A stretch of DNA of 64,000 bases from Panonychus citri (GCF_014898815.1 NW_026515427.1:1-64000); one strand, 5' to 3'; positions 48,676 through 59,564 are shown, numbered from the stretch's first letter. Notes: a model not told the origin generated them from the sequence alone. Numbers and translations: made by a program.

Positions 48676-48816
48676 TACTGAAAATTGTCAAAGTTTTAAT
48701 TAATTAGCTTGTTTTTGCCAACGAAAACTTAATCAATCAATCTCAAAAATTAGATACATTGTACCTAATTTTTGGGTATAAAAGTAGAAGCGCAAATATG
48801 TAAAATTAGTTCATTC

Positions 48817-48919
48817 TAAAGACGTTAATCGTAGTCATTAAGACTTTTAACTAACCACAGAATCAAAGTCAAATAATTAATAAAAATAACTCGTTCAATC
48901 AAATCATCGATTGTCTTCA
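48817..48919 (+). repeat. 103-bp repeat element, copy 1
   Basis: Starts TAAAGACGTTAATCG and ends GATTGTCTTCA. It is the same length and orientation as the copy at 50,593, differing by a few substitutions. The ends are imperfect inverted repeats (TGAAGAC/GTCTTCA in copy 2). A TATAAAAG box lies 40 bp upstream on the plus strand. Confidence 0.88.
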
Positions 48920-48956
48920 TTTTGGAGGTCCCACCGAGAGAATAATAGAGTAATCA

Positions 48957-49553
48957 GTGATATTAAATCTCCATCCTCATTATTTAATTCGAATTAGTTC
49001 AACAACACCAACACCAACACCAACACCAACACCAACACCAACAACCAAAACCCAAACACCAGCGACTAAATCACTAACAGATCGTAAATTCAAGGGTTCC
49101 GAAGGTGGTAAAGCTTTTAAATTCAAACATCACCTCAAGGAACAAATAAGAATCCACTCAGGTAATAAACCCTTCCAATGTTCCCACTGTGGTAAACGTT
49201 TCTCCCACTCTGGATCATATTCATCACATTTAACAAGTAAAAATTGTTTCAAAGTTAATCTCAAAGTGACCAACACCACACACAACAAACACAATCACAA
49301 TCACAACCAAAACACAAACAACAACAATACCTCAACTAATGGTAGTTTCAATGGCAATTTAATTTCTCCTAGTGCTGTTAACAATATTCTTAATCATCAT
49401 CGCAATTTGATTGCTAACAATCTTAGCCATCATTTTACCAACACAAACCTTGGTAATCATCACTCTCTCTCTCAATTCCTCTCTCTCTCTCTTTCGTCAC
49501 CCGAAGTGATAACATCATCACCGTCGATTTCATCCTCATCTTCCCGTAAATAA
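48957..49553 (+). pseudogene. zfh1/ZEB-type zinc-finger fragment
   Basis: After a Thr-Pro dipeptide run from an ACACCA microsatellite, the frame encodes KAFKFKHHLKEQIRIHSG and CSHCGKRFSHSGSYSSHL ending in KNC. The HSG linker and GKRFSHSGSYSSH finger are diagnostic of the zfh1/ZEB zinc-finger homeodomain transcription factors. The first finger has lost both cysteines (GSEGG) and one His (HHLKEQ); the second keeps C-x2-C-x12-H-x5-C. The C-terminal part is His/Asn-rich, then Ser-rich. No homeodomain or other fingers are nearby. Best read as an exon fragment of zfh1, copied here. It lies between two copies of a 103-bp element. Confidence 0.75.
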
Positions 49554-50592
49554 TTTTCTTGATCCATTGAGACCAATGATGAACTGTACTGCCCATTGAA
49601 TTGGCCATCGCCATAATGTTCAACCTCATCTCCATTGACGATCACATTGAGAGCCTTTTGTATTCAGAGATAGTTGTCAGAGCATTTAATTGGGACAAAA
49701 GCGACATGTCAATTGTCGTAAACCAACCTGATTATTGTCGATAAAACATAAAGGCTAAAATAGTATATAAATTAGTTAAATCAACCGCAATTAGAGAGAA
49801 ATAATCACAAGAGAATCAAAACAACAACTTACCATTTCTCCTCTTAATTTCATCAATTCTTCATCGAGTTTATTGTTACATCCATAGGTAAATGATCCTC
49901 TTCCTTTTCATTGGGTTGATCATCGTTTTCATTTAAATTCTGATTATTGGAAGTTAATGGTTTAGGTGGAGACAACAGCAACAGTAACAACAACAACATA
50001 ACCAGATTTTCCGCCATCACCAACATTTATCCTTCACTCTCTCTCTCTCTCTCTCTCAAGTCTTCAAATATAAAAAAAGCTTGACCTACAATCATCTTCC
50101 TGTCATAATACATACAATATCTTTCCTGGTGCTTTTTTTCTTTATCATCGGTAAAAGGTCTTTACATTTTGTTAACTCTTTCAACATTACATCATCATCA
50201 TCACTTGACAACAACAATAAGAATAAAAAACGAATAACCCGAAGTTTAAGCAAAGAAAAAAGTCACCAGTTTTTTTTATTTTCTCTCTCACTCTCTATTT
50301 AATGTTTATCATTATTCTATTAGAGAAATAGAGAAAATTTATATTCCAAGTTGAGAAAACAAGGGAACAAGTAACGACGGGAAGTAAACCAGTTTTTTCT
50401 CTTCTTTTTTTCTCTCTCTCAGTTTCTCTCTTTCTCTCTTTTTTCTGGTGCAAACCATTAACACTTGATACCAAGAGAAACAACAACATTCAACTCAAAC
50501 AGATAGTAACATAAAACGTCGAAATCTTTACCTTTTCTACATAAAGAGTGTTTCTTTTAATTACTCAATTAATCACTTATTTTATTCCATTC
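49554..50592. other. Non-coding spacer inside the repeat-bracketed block
   Basis: TC and GA runs (50,035-50,057 and 50,400-50,445), AT-rich DNA and short chance frames. An acidic minus-strand frame opposite the end of the zinc-finger ORF (49,480-49,640) may only mirror its Ser-rich region. Confidence 0.45.
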
Positions 50593-50695
50593 TGAAGACG
50601 TTAATCGTAGTCATTAAGACTTTTAACTAACCACAGATTCGAATTTAAATTATTAATAAAAATAATAAGTTCAATCAAATCATCGATTGTCTTCA
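50593..50695 (+). repeat. 103-bp repeat element, copy 2
   Basis: Begins TGAAGACGTTAATCG, ends CGATTGTCTTCA, so the terminal 7 bp are perfectly inverted. It is a small MITE-like unit without coding. Same orientation as copy 1. Confidence 0.88.
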
Positions 50696-51308
50696 GTCAG
50701 ATAGATTCTTCATCTGCGTCAAGTTTCTTCCTATACATATATAATATTTCAACATATTGCGCCAACACTGTTTTATTTTTACTTCGAGAGCCGCTATCGT
50801 AGCAATTCCCTCGTCTACATCAGAGATTGAAATAGACGATATTTCAATCTCTGATGTAAAAGCAGTTTCATCGATTACAGAGGCTCTAAATTGTTCCCAA
50901 ATCGCATCTTCCCGTCTTTTCTTTTCAGCCAATCTTTCCTGAATTTCTCTTTCAACCTGCTCCGCACCCCCACTCGCACCCCCCGAACTGCTACACTACC
51001 CTCTTCCTCCTGTTGATCTTCTTCATCCTCAATCCTTTGCTCACGCCCTGAAGTTGATTGCGTATTTTTATCAAGTTCTCTCTCGCCAGCCTCGCTTTCC
51101 CTTTCTTCCATGACCTCATCTTCCCTCTCATCCTCTTCTTCCCTATATCCTGAAAAACTAGAAAAACTAGATCAAATAAATTGTTATATTTTTCTATTTC
51201 GTTTTGTCTATTATTTTCAAGAATAAGATTGATCAGATTTGCGAAGAAATTTTCAAGTTCACGTTTTTTGCTTTCAGAAATTTGTGTTGTGCTCTCCATC
51301 TCTACCAA
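50693..51308 (-). pseudogene. Degenerate charged coiled-coil reading frame
   Basis: Three overlapping minus-strand frames appear to be pieces of one former ORF: one from 51,308 (ISESKKRELENFFANLINLI, then Lys/Arg-rich), one with REQRIEDEEDQQEEEG, and one ending KKRREDAIWEQFRASVIDE with IEISSISISDVDEG. Shifts join them. Highly charged and helical, consistent with a coiled coil. No family recognised; it may be a transposon protein. Confidence 0.35.
50816..50858. other. Perfect 18-bp hairpin
   Basis: TACATCAGAGATTGAAAT is followed by seven bases and its exact reverse complement. It lies within the degenerate frame above and encodes the mirrored EIEISSISIS segment on the minus strand. Confidence 0.95.
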
Positions 51309-52706
51309 AAATGAAATAAAAGATGAAAAATAGAAGACACAACTGTAGTGATAATTTATAAGATGAGCGCTTTAGTAGTAATAAGCTTTAGCGTTTTTAT
51401 GCTGTTTATAATTATTGAAATATCTTGAATTTATGATTTCAACGCTGATGATATACGATTCTGAACCTCACTAGAAAACCATAAAGAATATTGTGATTGA
51501 AAAAGACTTGTGTGAATATGCAGAAAAACAAAGAGCGTTACTTTATGAAGCCGATGGTTAAAAAAAGACAATTAAATAACAAATGCGAAAAGAGACTAGT
51601 TGAAACAAGTAGAAAAGCGAAAAGGAAACTGAATTCAATAGAATTTATGGAAAACATATTAATACGAGACAAGGATGGGTTAGAGGTGGCAGATGATGAG
51701 GGAAGAGGAGGAAAAGGATTAGGTTCCCATTAACCTCAAACTTTGCTTGATCTTTTCCTTCCTCCTCTTCCCAACTTAGAAAAAGAAACCTGAAACCCGT
51801 TTCTATTTTCTTTTTCTTTTCATTTTTGTTCGAAAACAAATTAATTATGGTTGATTGGGTTGATTGAAAAAAGCTCTACCGAGGCTAAGGGTGAAAGGTG
51901 AACCCTTCCCTTGGGTAGAGCAGCAAAAACTTAAACAAAAATAAAATTAACAAAGGGATGAAAGAAAGAGGTTGATTTGAGTTTGATTTCTTTCTCTCTC
52001 TTTTGACCAATCAACTTCTTTCTTCTCCTCTGTCTTTTCTCTTTCGGCATAACTCAAGAAGGGGTAAGGAAGAGAGCCCACAGTTTCGAATTGACCTCCG
52101 TCATCTCAACATCATCATCACCCTATACTTTGTTTTTCTCTCTCTCTCATCCACCAAATCATCAACCTAACCAAATTGTGTATGTTTGATATTTTTCATC
52201 ATCATCATAAGCACCATACAATATAGTTTAGATTGTTCTATCTCCATCCTTGTGTTCCCTTTACCTCGTCACCTCCTTTACCTTATCTCCATCCTTGTGA
52301 TTTTCTTCATCTCCAACCTCGTCTATCTCCATCCTTTATCTTCATCACTACTATCGGCTGCCGTAATTGTGGACCTCCACCCAGTTAGCATCAATTTGTC
52401 TAGATTCAGGTCTAAAGTCTTAGGTACATGTACCGATCTCGTTTGATCTCGATTTTCCCCTTCCTTCTCACTTCCCATGTATCAAACTTTTATCTTTATG
52501 AAACCTTCCTTTAATTCACAAATATACTTAACCATTAAAAATACTCTTACTCATTCATTATTGAAACGTTGAACAGCGTAAGACTTAATCACCATAGGGT
52601 TTAACTCAATTCAGGCCAAACTCGACTCAATATACTTAAGTTCGTATCTCGTTGGTAGTTCAGGTCACCAGGGGTGTGTAGGTAAATAGAAGAAACCAGA
52701 AATTGT
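51309..52706. other. Spacer with a nested hairpin
   Basis: Contains GCTCTACC/GGTAGAGC (51,873-51,921) enclosing AAGGGT/ACCCTT, plus TC-rich and ATC-rich DNA and a GGTACATGTACC palindrome near 52,420. No gene recognised. Confidence 0.5.
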
Positions 52707-53030
52707 ATGACTATAAGTCAAGAATTCAAAAGCTTAGAGTTGGTCTTAAATCAGATTGAAGAACTCATTAAGGAACTTATAGAAATACTGATTATTCATC
52801 ACCTTTCCATAACGGGTCAAGAAGGTTGGTTCCTCGCCCTTTTATTATCAGAAGAGCCTTGAAAGCTTTAGAAATAAATGATGAGATTTAGCAATGAACA
52901 AATAAAGCTGATGAAGAACCTTTTATCTACCAACATCTCCTTCAACAATCTTATCACCCTGTATATCACAACTTCTGAACGGCTGGAAAACCCTGAGAAT
53001 CAAAATGTTCATATCCATACTCCTTCTACA
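52707..53030 (+). pseudogene. Decayed reading frames, origin unknown
   Basis: A 51-codon frame (MTISQEFKSLELVLNQIEEL, helical) is followed in another frame by RLVPRPFIIRRALKALEIND and, after stops, EEPFIYQHLLQQSYHPVYH. It looks like an old coding sequence, perhaps a retroelement structural protein. Not recognised. Confidence 0.3.
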
Positions 53031-53756
53031 AGTTGAGGTATTCTATTGGAATTCTCTAGACAGCAAAAGACTCGGAATAATCTTAGACTAAATTTAATAC
53101 CTCGCAATATTAATAATTAACTATTTATCGATTAACTAATAATTAATCTACTTTTGTGGGTTTTTTGCAAATTAGTTTTTCCCTTATTAATTCAGTTTTT
53201 TCCACAGGAACGAGTACAAATGTACTTGATTTTTTTAATTAATTAATCGGATAATTACTATTTTCTTTTTAGAAAAATGAGCTTTCAAATGCGAAAATTC
53301 AATTGAATCACCGTATCCGCGCGCACAGTAGCACCCGGCTAAAAACTAAGCCTAACCAGTTATTGGTGCTGTTTTCGTCCACTTAACTCACACTAGCTCT
53401 TATAAATGATTAATTTAGAATTGTTAAAAACCGATTGTATGATTATTAAATTCCGTTCTTCAAGTTTTTGTTTTACACAAATTTTACCTTGTTTTTATTG
53501 ATTAATTTTTGTTGTTTTTAATTGTGTTAATCAACATGTTGTACTGAATAAGAGATTTCTTTATATTAGCTGACACCAGCCAGTACTCAATAATGAAAAT
53601 GTAAGTATTCTTTTCTTATAATTGTGTACTAACTTACTAAGCTTTTTACCGATCTTTTCGCAGTTATTTGGATCTCACCGTAAATATCACCTGACAAGAA
53701 TGATACAAATTCAGAGTAATGAAGATTATCACTCAATACTACTGGGAGCTTGAACA

Positions 53757-53987
53757 ATGTTGAGAGGTGGAAAATCCAATGATAAAAAAATACATCATTT
53801 TTCTGAATACCAGTCGGGATGGTTGAATACAGCCAATTGTTTACGACACTTCGAAGGATTTAAAAAGCCACTTTGCTCTCCATGTTGGATTACCAAGCGA
53901 AACATTATTGGATAGGATGGTGACATACAACCATGGAATTTAATTACAATCATTCCCAAAGAAGAGCTACCGGTTAAGAATAACTGA
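53757..53987 (+). pseudogene. Unrecognised ORF A, one in-frame TAG
   Basis: From ATG 53,757: MLRGGKSNDKKIHHFSEYQS, then LRHFEGFKKPLCSPCWITK, TAG at 53,913, then DGDIQPWNLITIIPKEELP in the same frame to 53,987. Possible zinc ligands (H, C-x2-C). It may be a 5' exon of ORF B, since a GTTAAG donor-like site follows. Composition is coding-like compared with the flanks. Confidence 0.4.
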
Positions 53988-54179
53988 CTTTTGAACTAAA
54001 AATATTGAGTATATTAAAGCGAAATTTATTGTAGAAATACAAAGTAATGTCTCACCAGTTATGGTATCGAGATGTTTCTATTAATTTTTTGTAAGTAATC
54101 CATCTGAATAATATTCAATATTTACCGAATATTTTACTTAACATTTTTTACCGGTTTATATTCTGAAGGTTCAAGGTAA

Positions 54180-54608
54180 AAGCTCATTCAAGGTAACAAA
54201 GCCACCATTGTGCTGACTCGTGATTATGAATTGGAGATTCTTACCGGTACGGATTTGGGTCCAAGAGATCTCACATTCGCCCAATTCTCTTATGTTCTTG
54301 GCGAGTTGAACCGCGAAGCTTTCAGAGCAAATGAAGATTACCGGTTATGTGGATTCGGAAAATATATTTAGCAAGGTGATGGAATAAAAATCTTTGGGCT
54401 TTTTCTCCACAATGGTGTCCAATTCTCATGGAATCTTGATGATTTGAGTTCACCGGTAAATATTAATAAATATGTTTATGTGGCAATTCAATGCCTCGAA
54501 CTCATATCCGTCAGTTTAAAACGCTATAAAAAGCGACAACCATTTTATCTCACATTGATTGGATTAGATAAATCTACTAAGGAGGAAGAACTTGGAAAAT
54601 TAATTTGA
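54180..54608 (+). pseudogene. Unrecognised ORF B, 142 codons with one TAG
   Basis: No ATG at the start. The frame runs VLTRDYELEILTGTDLGPRD, TFAQFSYVLGELNREAFRA, GFGKYI, TAG (54,369), QGDGIKIFGLFLHNG, NKYVYVAIQCLELISVSLKR and ends at TGA 54,606. Only one stop in 142 codons within 65-70% AT DNA, and a balanced residue content, argue for real ancestry. The upstream TTCTGAAG may be part of an exon boundary. No family recognised. Confidence 0.5.
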
Positions 54609-55256
54609 TTTAGTTCATTGGAGAGGACCGGTAAAATGAATTCCAAGAGGAGAAAGAAACTTGGATTATGAACAAAGCCTCAGCAATTTAGTACATCCCA
54701 GCAGATCTTAGAAATAACCAGCAATTTGAATTTATATGAACGCTTTTTATTTTTGTTATTTTCGATACACGGTTTTATATAAATTAAAATCTTTCATTAT
54801 TATATCAAATATTTTTAATACAAAACTTTAGCGGTTATCCTTATAAATATCAGTATTGTTTTTCATTTAATCGTTTTGAATTATCATCAGTTAGGCCTGT
54901 GGGCTCATCATGGCGACTATCAGAATTTGATTACCGGTAATAAGTTTAATATAGACAAGTGGGGAGACTAATACTGTCAACGTCATCTAATACTCAAATT
55001 TTGAGTAGCTATTCATAATAATTTTGTGTTAAAAACTTCTTCGCTCGAATCAATTCACTACCAATTGGCAACGAGAATTGTTTTATACTATAATCACTAC
55101 AATTTACCTCCATGGGAAATTTTAATCTAGTCAGTTCTTTACTGTGGTGGGTTGAAATCAGATTATGGCAAGCTTTTAGTTCTCATCAAATGATTATGAA
55201 AAATGTAACTATAACCTAGAATGTTATCATATCCATCTCTTGAGCCCGTCAAAAGT
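54609..55256. other. AT-rich spacer
   Basis: No supported gene. Contains two ACCGGTAA words (54,627 and 54,932). Confidence 0.45.
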
Positions 55257-55376
55257 ATGAATCAACCTGTTCATATCACATATTTCACTGGAGAAAACAA
55301 TGATGTTATCAAATGGTTCGATAACTTCAAAATAGCTACAAGGAATAATGTGTGGACTTTAGAGAAATTTGCATAA
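55257..55376 (+). pseudogene. Gag-like N-terminal fragment
   Basis: Short frame MNQPVHITYFTGENNDVIKW followed by FDNFKIATRNN. Pattern F-x-G-E/D-x3-D-x2-x-W-x2-x-F is the opening of Ty3/Gypsy capsid regions, compare SGDGDEDLLDWLDHFE in the intact gag at 39.6 kb. Ends at TAA after 39 codons. Confidence 0.5.
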
Positions 55377-55439
55377 TCGTTCCAACTTGAATAAAAGGTA
55401 CAGCACGAAGGTGTTTTCATTTTTAGAATATTCGAGAAG

Positions 55440-55820
55440 ACATTTATTGTATTACTTTGTATCATTTTTATCAATTCCCCATTCCACTTCCTAGTAAAAA
55501 CATTAAAAATATAAGAGTTGGTTATGTAACAAACTAGTTACAACCAGTTTAAAATTAACACAACCAGGTACCACCTCTCACGTACCTGGTCTAGCTTATT
55601 GGTTGTTTTTGTTAGTGATGATGACGCAAAATTGAAGAGAATTTCTCTCCTTCTAACCAAATAAATGACATTGTTTCAGCCATTTTCGGTGTGGAAAATA
55701 GTGTTTACAATAAATAAATAGTAAAACTTAAATGATTGTGACCTAAGTTTCCTCCAGTTATAATTTGGTTGTGATTAAGTTAAATTCTGAAATTAACTTC
55801 AAATTGTTGTTAAAATTGGT
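55440..55820 (+). repeat. Dispersed repeat, copy 1 (split by the solo LTR)
   Basis: Flanks of the solo LTR match 59,565-59,720: TTGTATTACTTTGTAT, CCCCATTCC, ACATTAAAAATATAAGAG on the left, TTGGTTGTGATTAAGTTAAA on the right. Confidence 0.85.
55525..55756 (+). mobile_element. Solo LTR related to the 11-kb element
   Basis: Starts TGTAACAAACTAGTTACA and ends CCTCCA, with GTTA direct repeats on both sides (55,521-55,524 and 55,757-55,760). Shares with the intact LTR the terminal palindrome, ACCAGGTACCACCTCTCACG, and the GCCATTTTC-to-AATAAATA region, but is much diverged. A paralogous unoccupied site exists at 59,662. Confidence 0.88.
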
Positions 55821-56249
55821 GAGGGTACCAGGATTTTGATTTATCCTGTGAATTTGTGATTCTTTTTTTGCGATATTAAAATCTTGATCAACTATCAATC
55901 ACTTGGTTATATCAGCTCAAGTAGTCGAACTGGTAAGTTTTTGAGCTACAGTTGAAAAAAATTTAGAGTTTGTGATAAAATTGAATATTTGAAGATAGCT
56001 TTAAGAGCAAGTCGGAGTGAAAATTTATGTCAGGTTATTTATTTTGTAACGTGTTGACGGCAACATCTTAAAAGTAAGCTAGTCAATATCAAAACTTGAT
56101 TAACTTAAAATCTGTGTTCAAAGTTTTAACACAAGTTCAATAATTTATTGTACATTGAAAAGTTCGGTTTCTTTTGATAAATAAGCGAAAAATTGTAATA
56201 GTAGACGAAATGTCTATCATAAAAATAGTCTCTTGTCTGAGCAAAATTT

Positions 56250-56760
56250 AAATATGTACCGTCTAAGTGGAGAAATGGACAAGATATCTTTGCATGGTTC
56301 GAACATTGTAAGTTCAAAACGATTGCTGTTGGTTGGGACGACAGTCTTCGACTACAACGATTCCCATTATTTATCACCGGTACAATTAAACTCTGGTACA
56401 TCTCTTATGTAAAAAATAAAATTGCTGATTATAATTTGATGAAACAAATGTTTCTGAGAGATATCGTTAATTCGAATTACGGATACTGGTTAGAAACTCA
56501 ATTTTACCAAGGAAAACACAAAGAAAATCAACCAGTTTTATCATCTATTCCTGAGAAAATTAAACTGAGCAAAAGAATAAATGTTGATATTGATGAAAGA
56601 AAACTTATAAGGTTGATTATGTTGGGAATTAAACCTGAAATATATCAGTATTTCGCTCAATTCGAAATAGATCATATTCACGATCTCCTTTAAAGGGCAC
56701 AAAAAGCCGAGATTACTCATCAATATGGTACATATATTTTCGTCAGAACTCGAGTGATCT
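56250..56760 (+). pseudogene. gag: Gag capsid-like fragment
   Basis: A frame reads FAWFEHCKFKTIAVGWDDSL, then RFPLFITGTIKLWY (compare LPAYLTGTASRWYR in the intact gag), and continues through 56,436-56,693 with RLIMLGIKPEIYQYFAQFEI and, after one stop, RAQKAEI. This is the Ty3/Gypsy capsid fold order (W-x2-F, L-x-G-x-A-x2-W, C-terminal ExxxxAQKAE). Divergent from the 39.5-kb gag, so a different and older element. No pol follows. Confidence 0.65.
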
Positions 56761-57271
56761 AACGATTTGGCACAGGAGATGAATGAGATAAGTTCATTAA
56801 ATTCAATTCAAAATTTATTAAAAAAAAGCTTCTCAACTTAATAAATTAGTTTTATTGATTACTAAGATAATTTGGTATTAAAATGTAGGAGACCTAGTGG
56901 ACTGGTTGTTGTATCAACAGTCACCTCCTCCTTATCCAACTCATTTCGCTATTGGTGGCAAGGGAGATGGTTTGTGAATTACGTGGGCAATGGATCTATG
57001 GGAAGTTTATATTCCTTATTTTAGTTTTAATATAATTAATTGAAGAAAATTATCCTTTCATTAAAGGAAACTATTTATTCTTCAAATTTGTTTTATTTGA
57101 AATCGATAGAAATTATTTCCAAGTCTTTATCAACATTTTTCTTTAATTAGAAGAAATAATTTGTAATCCCGAAAATTCCTCAAAGTAGCGCATCAGAGGC
57201 GCTGGGTTTTTAAAACAAGCAATTAAATTAACTTTTTACAATCATCATTTTGTTTAACCAAATCTAATTAA

Positions 57272-57420
57272 CTAATTAAAAAGACGAGAGTAAACGGTTT
57301 GACAATTTAGAGAAATTTATTTATAACAATTTAGATTTAATTGTTTTTGTTACCAATTACCGGTACCGAAAGTTTATCTCTAAATTGTCAAACTCATTTA
57401 CTATCATGTCTTTTAATTAG
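57272..57420. mobile_element. 149-bp hairpin MITE
   Basis: Arms of about 43 bp: left contains GTTTGACAATTTAGAGA near its inner end, right starts TCTCTAAATTGTCAAAC; both outer ends read CTAATTAAAA-GAC. Loop includes ACCGGTACC. A second, weaker inverted pair (GTTTTACCTAT/ATAGGTAAAAC) follows at 57,443-57,542. Confidence 0.82.
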
Positions 57421-58002
57421 GTTCAGGTAATTAAAGATATAGTTTTACCTATCAACTATTCTAACTTATCATCTCGTTATTTAATACAAGACAGGATAAA
57501 TAATGATTCGATAGTTAAGAGATAACCGGTAATAGGTAAAACAATCATTATCTTGATGAGAAAGTATATATCAGGTATTTAGTTGTAATTAATCTGTTCA
57601 CACACTAACCACTGATCAATTAATTATGTTTGATAGAATTTTTCGTCAGTTTTTTTACAATCTCTTCCTAGAAAGAACAAACCAAAGGATAAAGTCGTTC
57701 AATTAGATTGACAATTTCAACTTGGCAAAGTCTCACTCTACATGAAGTTCTGAATGATCCTTTGGTCACCAAATATTTAGAGGATAAAAAGAAATTTGAT
57801 AATTGATTGAAATTTGTTCAACTTTAAACTGTATTTATTTGTTACAAGATGTGTCGTGTTATTTCATAATTGGCGGTCATCAAATGACATCAAAGTTCAT
57901 TAAGTAAATAACGCTTTTAACTTTACATATTTAACCTTAAATTTTATTTTATTGAAGATCAACTTAATTATTTCTTTCTTTCGTGTCGGATAATATTTAA
58001 AA

Positions 58003-58362
58003 ATGTCATATACGCCATCGGGGATAATCGAAGGTCGACGCAGTAAGTAGCCTTATTAATTTCAAATTTTTCAATTAATCTTAATTATCTTTATCTTCTT
58101 TTCAGGGCTTCTCAAATACATTGGATCATGTCAGCCAGCTTATTACATAAGTGACTGAAGTGAAAGCTACATTGGTTTTTCAGTTGTAGTTCAAGTGAAA
58201 GCGTCTAAATTGCGGAATATCAACCTCAGTCAAGTACCGATTATTCCTAAACCTCAATTCGACCCAACACCAGTTCTAATACTTGAAAAGGACCAAGTAG
58301 TTTCAAATCTTGAATGGGCTTCTAACGTTAACATCATTGTACACGTGAATGACACCTTATGA
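58003..58362 (+). pseudogene. Unrecognised two-exon gene C, one in-frame TGA
   Basis: Exon 1 (58,003-58,042) encodes MSYTPSGIIEGRR and ends at a GTAAGT donor; exon 2 starts at 58,106 after a TTTTCAG acceptor, 63-bp intron. Exon 2 reads LLKYIGSCQPAYYISD, TGA (58,156), SESYIGFSVVVQVKA, LSQVPIIPKPQFDPTPVLIL and ends at TGA 58,360. Both splice signals are canonical and keep frame, so it was a real spliced gene; one stop separates it from an intact 97-residue product. No family recognised. Confidence 0.5.
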
Positions 58363-58478
58363 TCGTGAATAAATTTTAAGCAAAAAACACGACTAATTGT
58401 TATATTTTTAATAAGAGAAATTAAGAAACTGAACTTTTAGGAAAGGAAACTGATTTGTTTGTAATGTTGTTGTATTTT

Positions 58479-58831
58479 CTATTTCTGCAAATGCTTTGTC
58501 AAGCATTTTATCGAAAAAGAGATCTTTTTTGGTGAAATTATTGGGACATTTCTTTTTCTTCCTATGTGACATCTACATGGTGGGTATCCATATTCAATCA
58601 CTAGCCTGGCACCTTCCTTGACTTCTTCTACAAAGGATGGAAATTCATCAGAACAAGGATAATTTGTCTTGCCTATCCGCTTTGAATTTACATGTTTGAT
58701 CTACTGAAATGAAAACGAAATCAGAATCAATAAAATGAACAAGAAAGAGACAAAATGCATTTACTAACTATTGAGAGTGGATCATTTTTACACAATTCAC
58801 ACGTGTCATAATACTCCTGATTGAAATTCAT
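58479..58831 (-). CDS. Unrecognised two-exon gene D, intact, Cys/His-rich
   Basis: Exon 1 (58,831-58,769) encodes MNFNQEYYDTCELCKNDPLS plus Ile. A 68-bp intron has donor GTTAGT and acceptor CAGTAG. Exon 2 (58,700-58,479) encodes KHVNSKRIGKTNYPC, FVEEVKEGARLVIEYGYPPC, CHIGRKRN and IKCLTKHLQK, stop TAG. The total is 94 residues without a stop. C-x2-C, CRCH and C-x3-H look like metal ligands. It is convergent to gene C inside the same inverted-repeat element. Exon joining is my inference; no family recognised. Confidence 0.5.
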
Positions 58832-59145
58832 AACCAATAAGTTAATTAAACTAAAGAAAAAATGGAATGAGACAATTACATAATTTAGCGCAAAATACTT
58901 TGAAATTACTAATTTCTAAAACTTGACGCTTGAATCAGATTAAGCGGTTAAGATTTGAAGTACAAAGCGCGAATATTAAAACATCTAATTAAGTTGATTG
59001 CCTGTTTCTATTACCCAGCGCCCCTGATGCGCGATGGAATGAAAAGAAATGAATAAAAAGCAAATAGAAAAGAACGAGATTCCTACATCTAACACAATTT
59101 TCAAAATGGATAGTTTATAATATCGGCAAACAAAAGTATGAATCA

Positions 59146-59483
59146 ATGCCCAGTATTTGTACAACATTCAAGCTACAGGATAATGATGAATATCGCTATC
59201 AAATGTTGAAGGATGGTGAACTTATGACTTTCTCTGATTATAATTTTTTTGAGGGTTCTGTCAAATCTTTTTATATCAAAATCAACCGAAAATATAGGTG
59301 CTTATGCTCAGACTGTAAGGATTCACCCTGACTACACTGCTGTTATAAAAAATCATCTACAAGCCAAAAAAAATAATGTATAAATGTTTTACTTGTGACA
59401 AAACGACATTGTTTAAAAGCGGTATGAGCCATCACCTTAAGAAAAAGCTTTGTAATCGTAATAATACTGAAGATAATAAATAA
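59146..59483 (+). pseudogene. Unrecognised Cys/His gene E (broken or spliced)
   Basis: First frame (59,146-59,331): MPSICTTFKLQDNDEYRYQM, ELMTFSDYNFFEG, KINRKYRCLCSDCKDSP. It may leave by a donor at GACT-GTAAGG. Second frame from ATG 59,376 to TAA 59,481: MYKCFTCDKTTLFKSG, MSHHLKKKLC, a C-x2-C...H-H...C finger. Joined in an unresolved way, these would give a small protein of the same general type as gene D. Lies just outside the 57,188-59,032 element. Confidence 0.4.
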
Positions 59484-59564
59484 TATCTTCAAATATAAAA
59501 ATTATCTTCTTAGATTAATCCTATTAATTTGTGCAAAATGATCAGAGTATCATGATCACCTTCG

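Larger units (their letters stand above)
57188..59032. mobile_element. 1.85-kb element with about 45-bp terminal inverted repeats
   Basis: GCGCATCAGAGGCGCTGGGT at 57,188 is mirrored at 59,013-59,032 with one mismatch in 20, and the similarity continues for about 25 more bases (AAACA-GCAAT-AA-TTAA). No target duplication is obvious. The interior carries two hairpins and two small spliced genes in convergent orientation. No transposase recognised. Confidence 0.7.
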
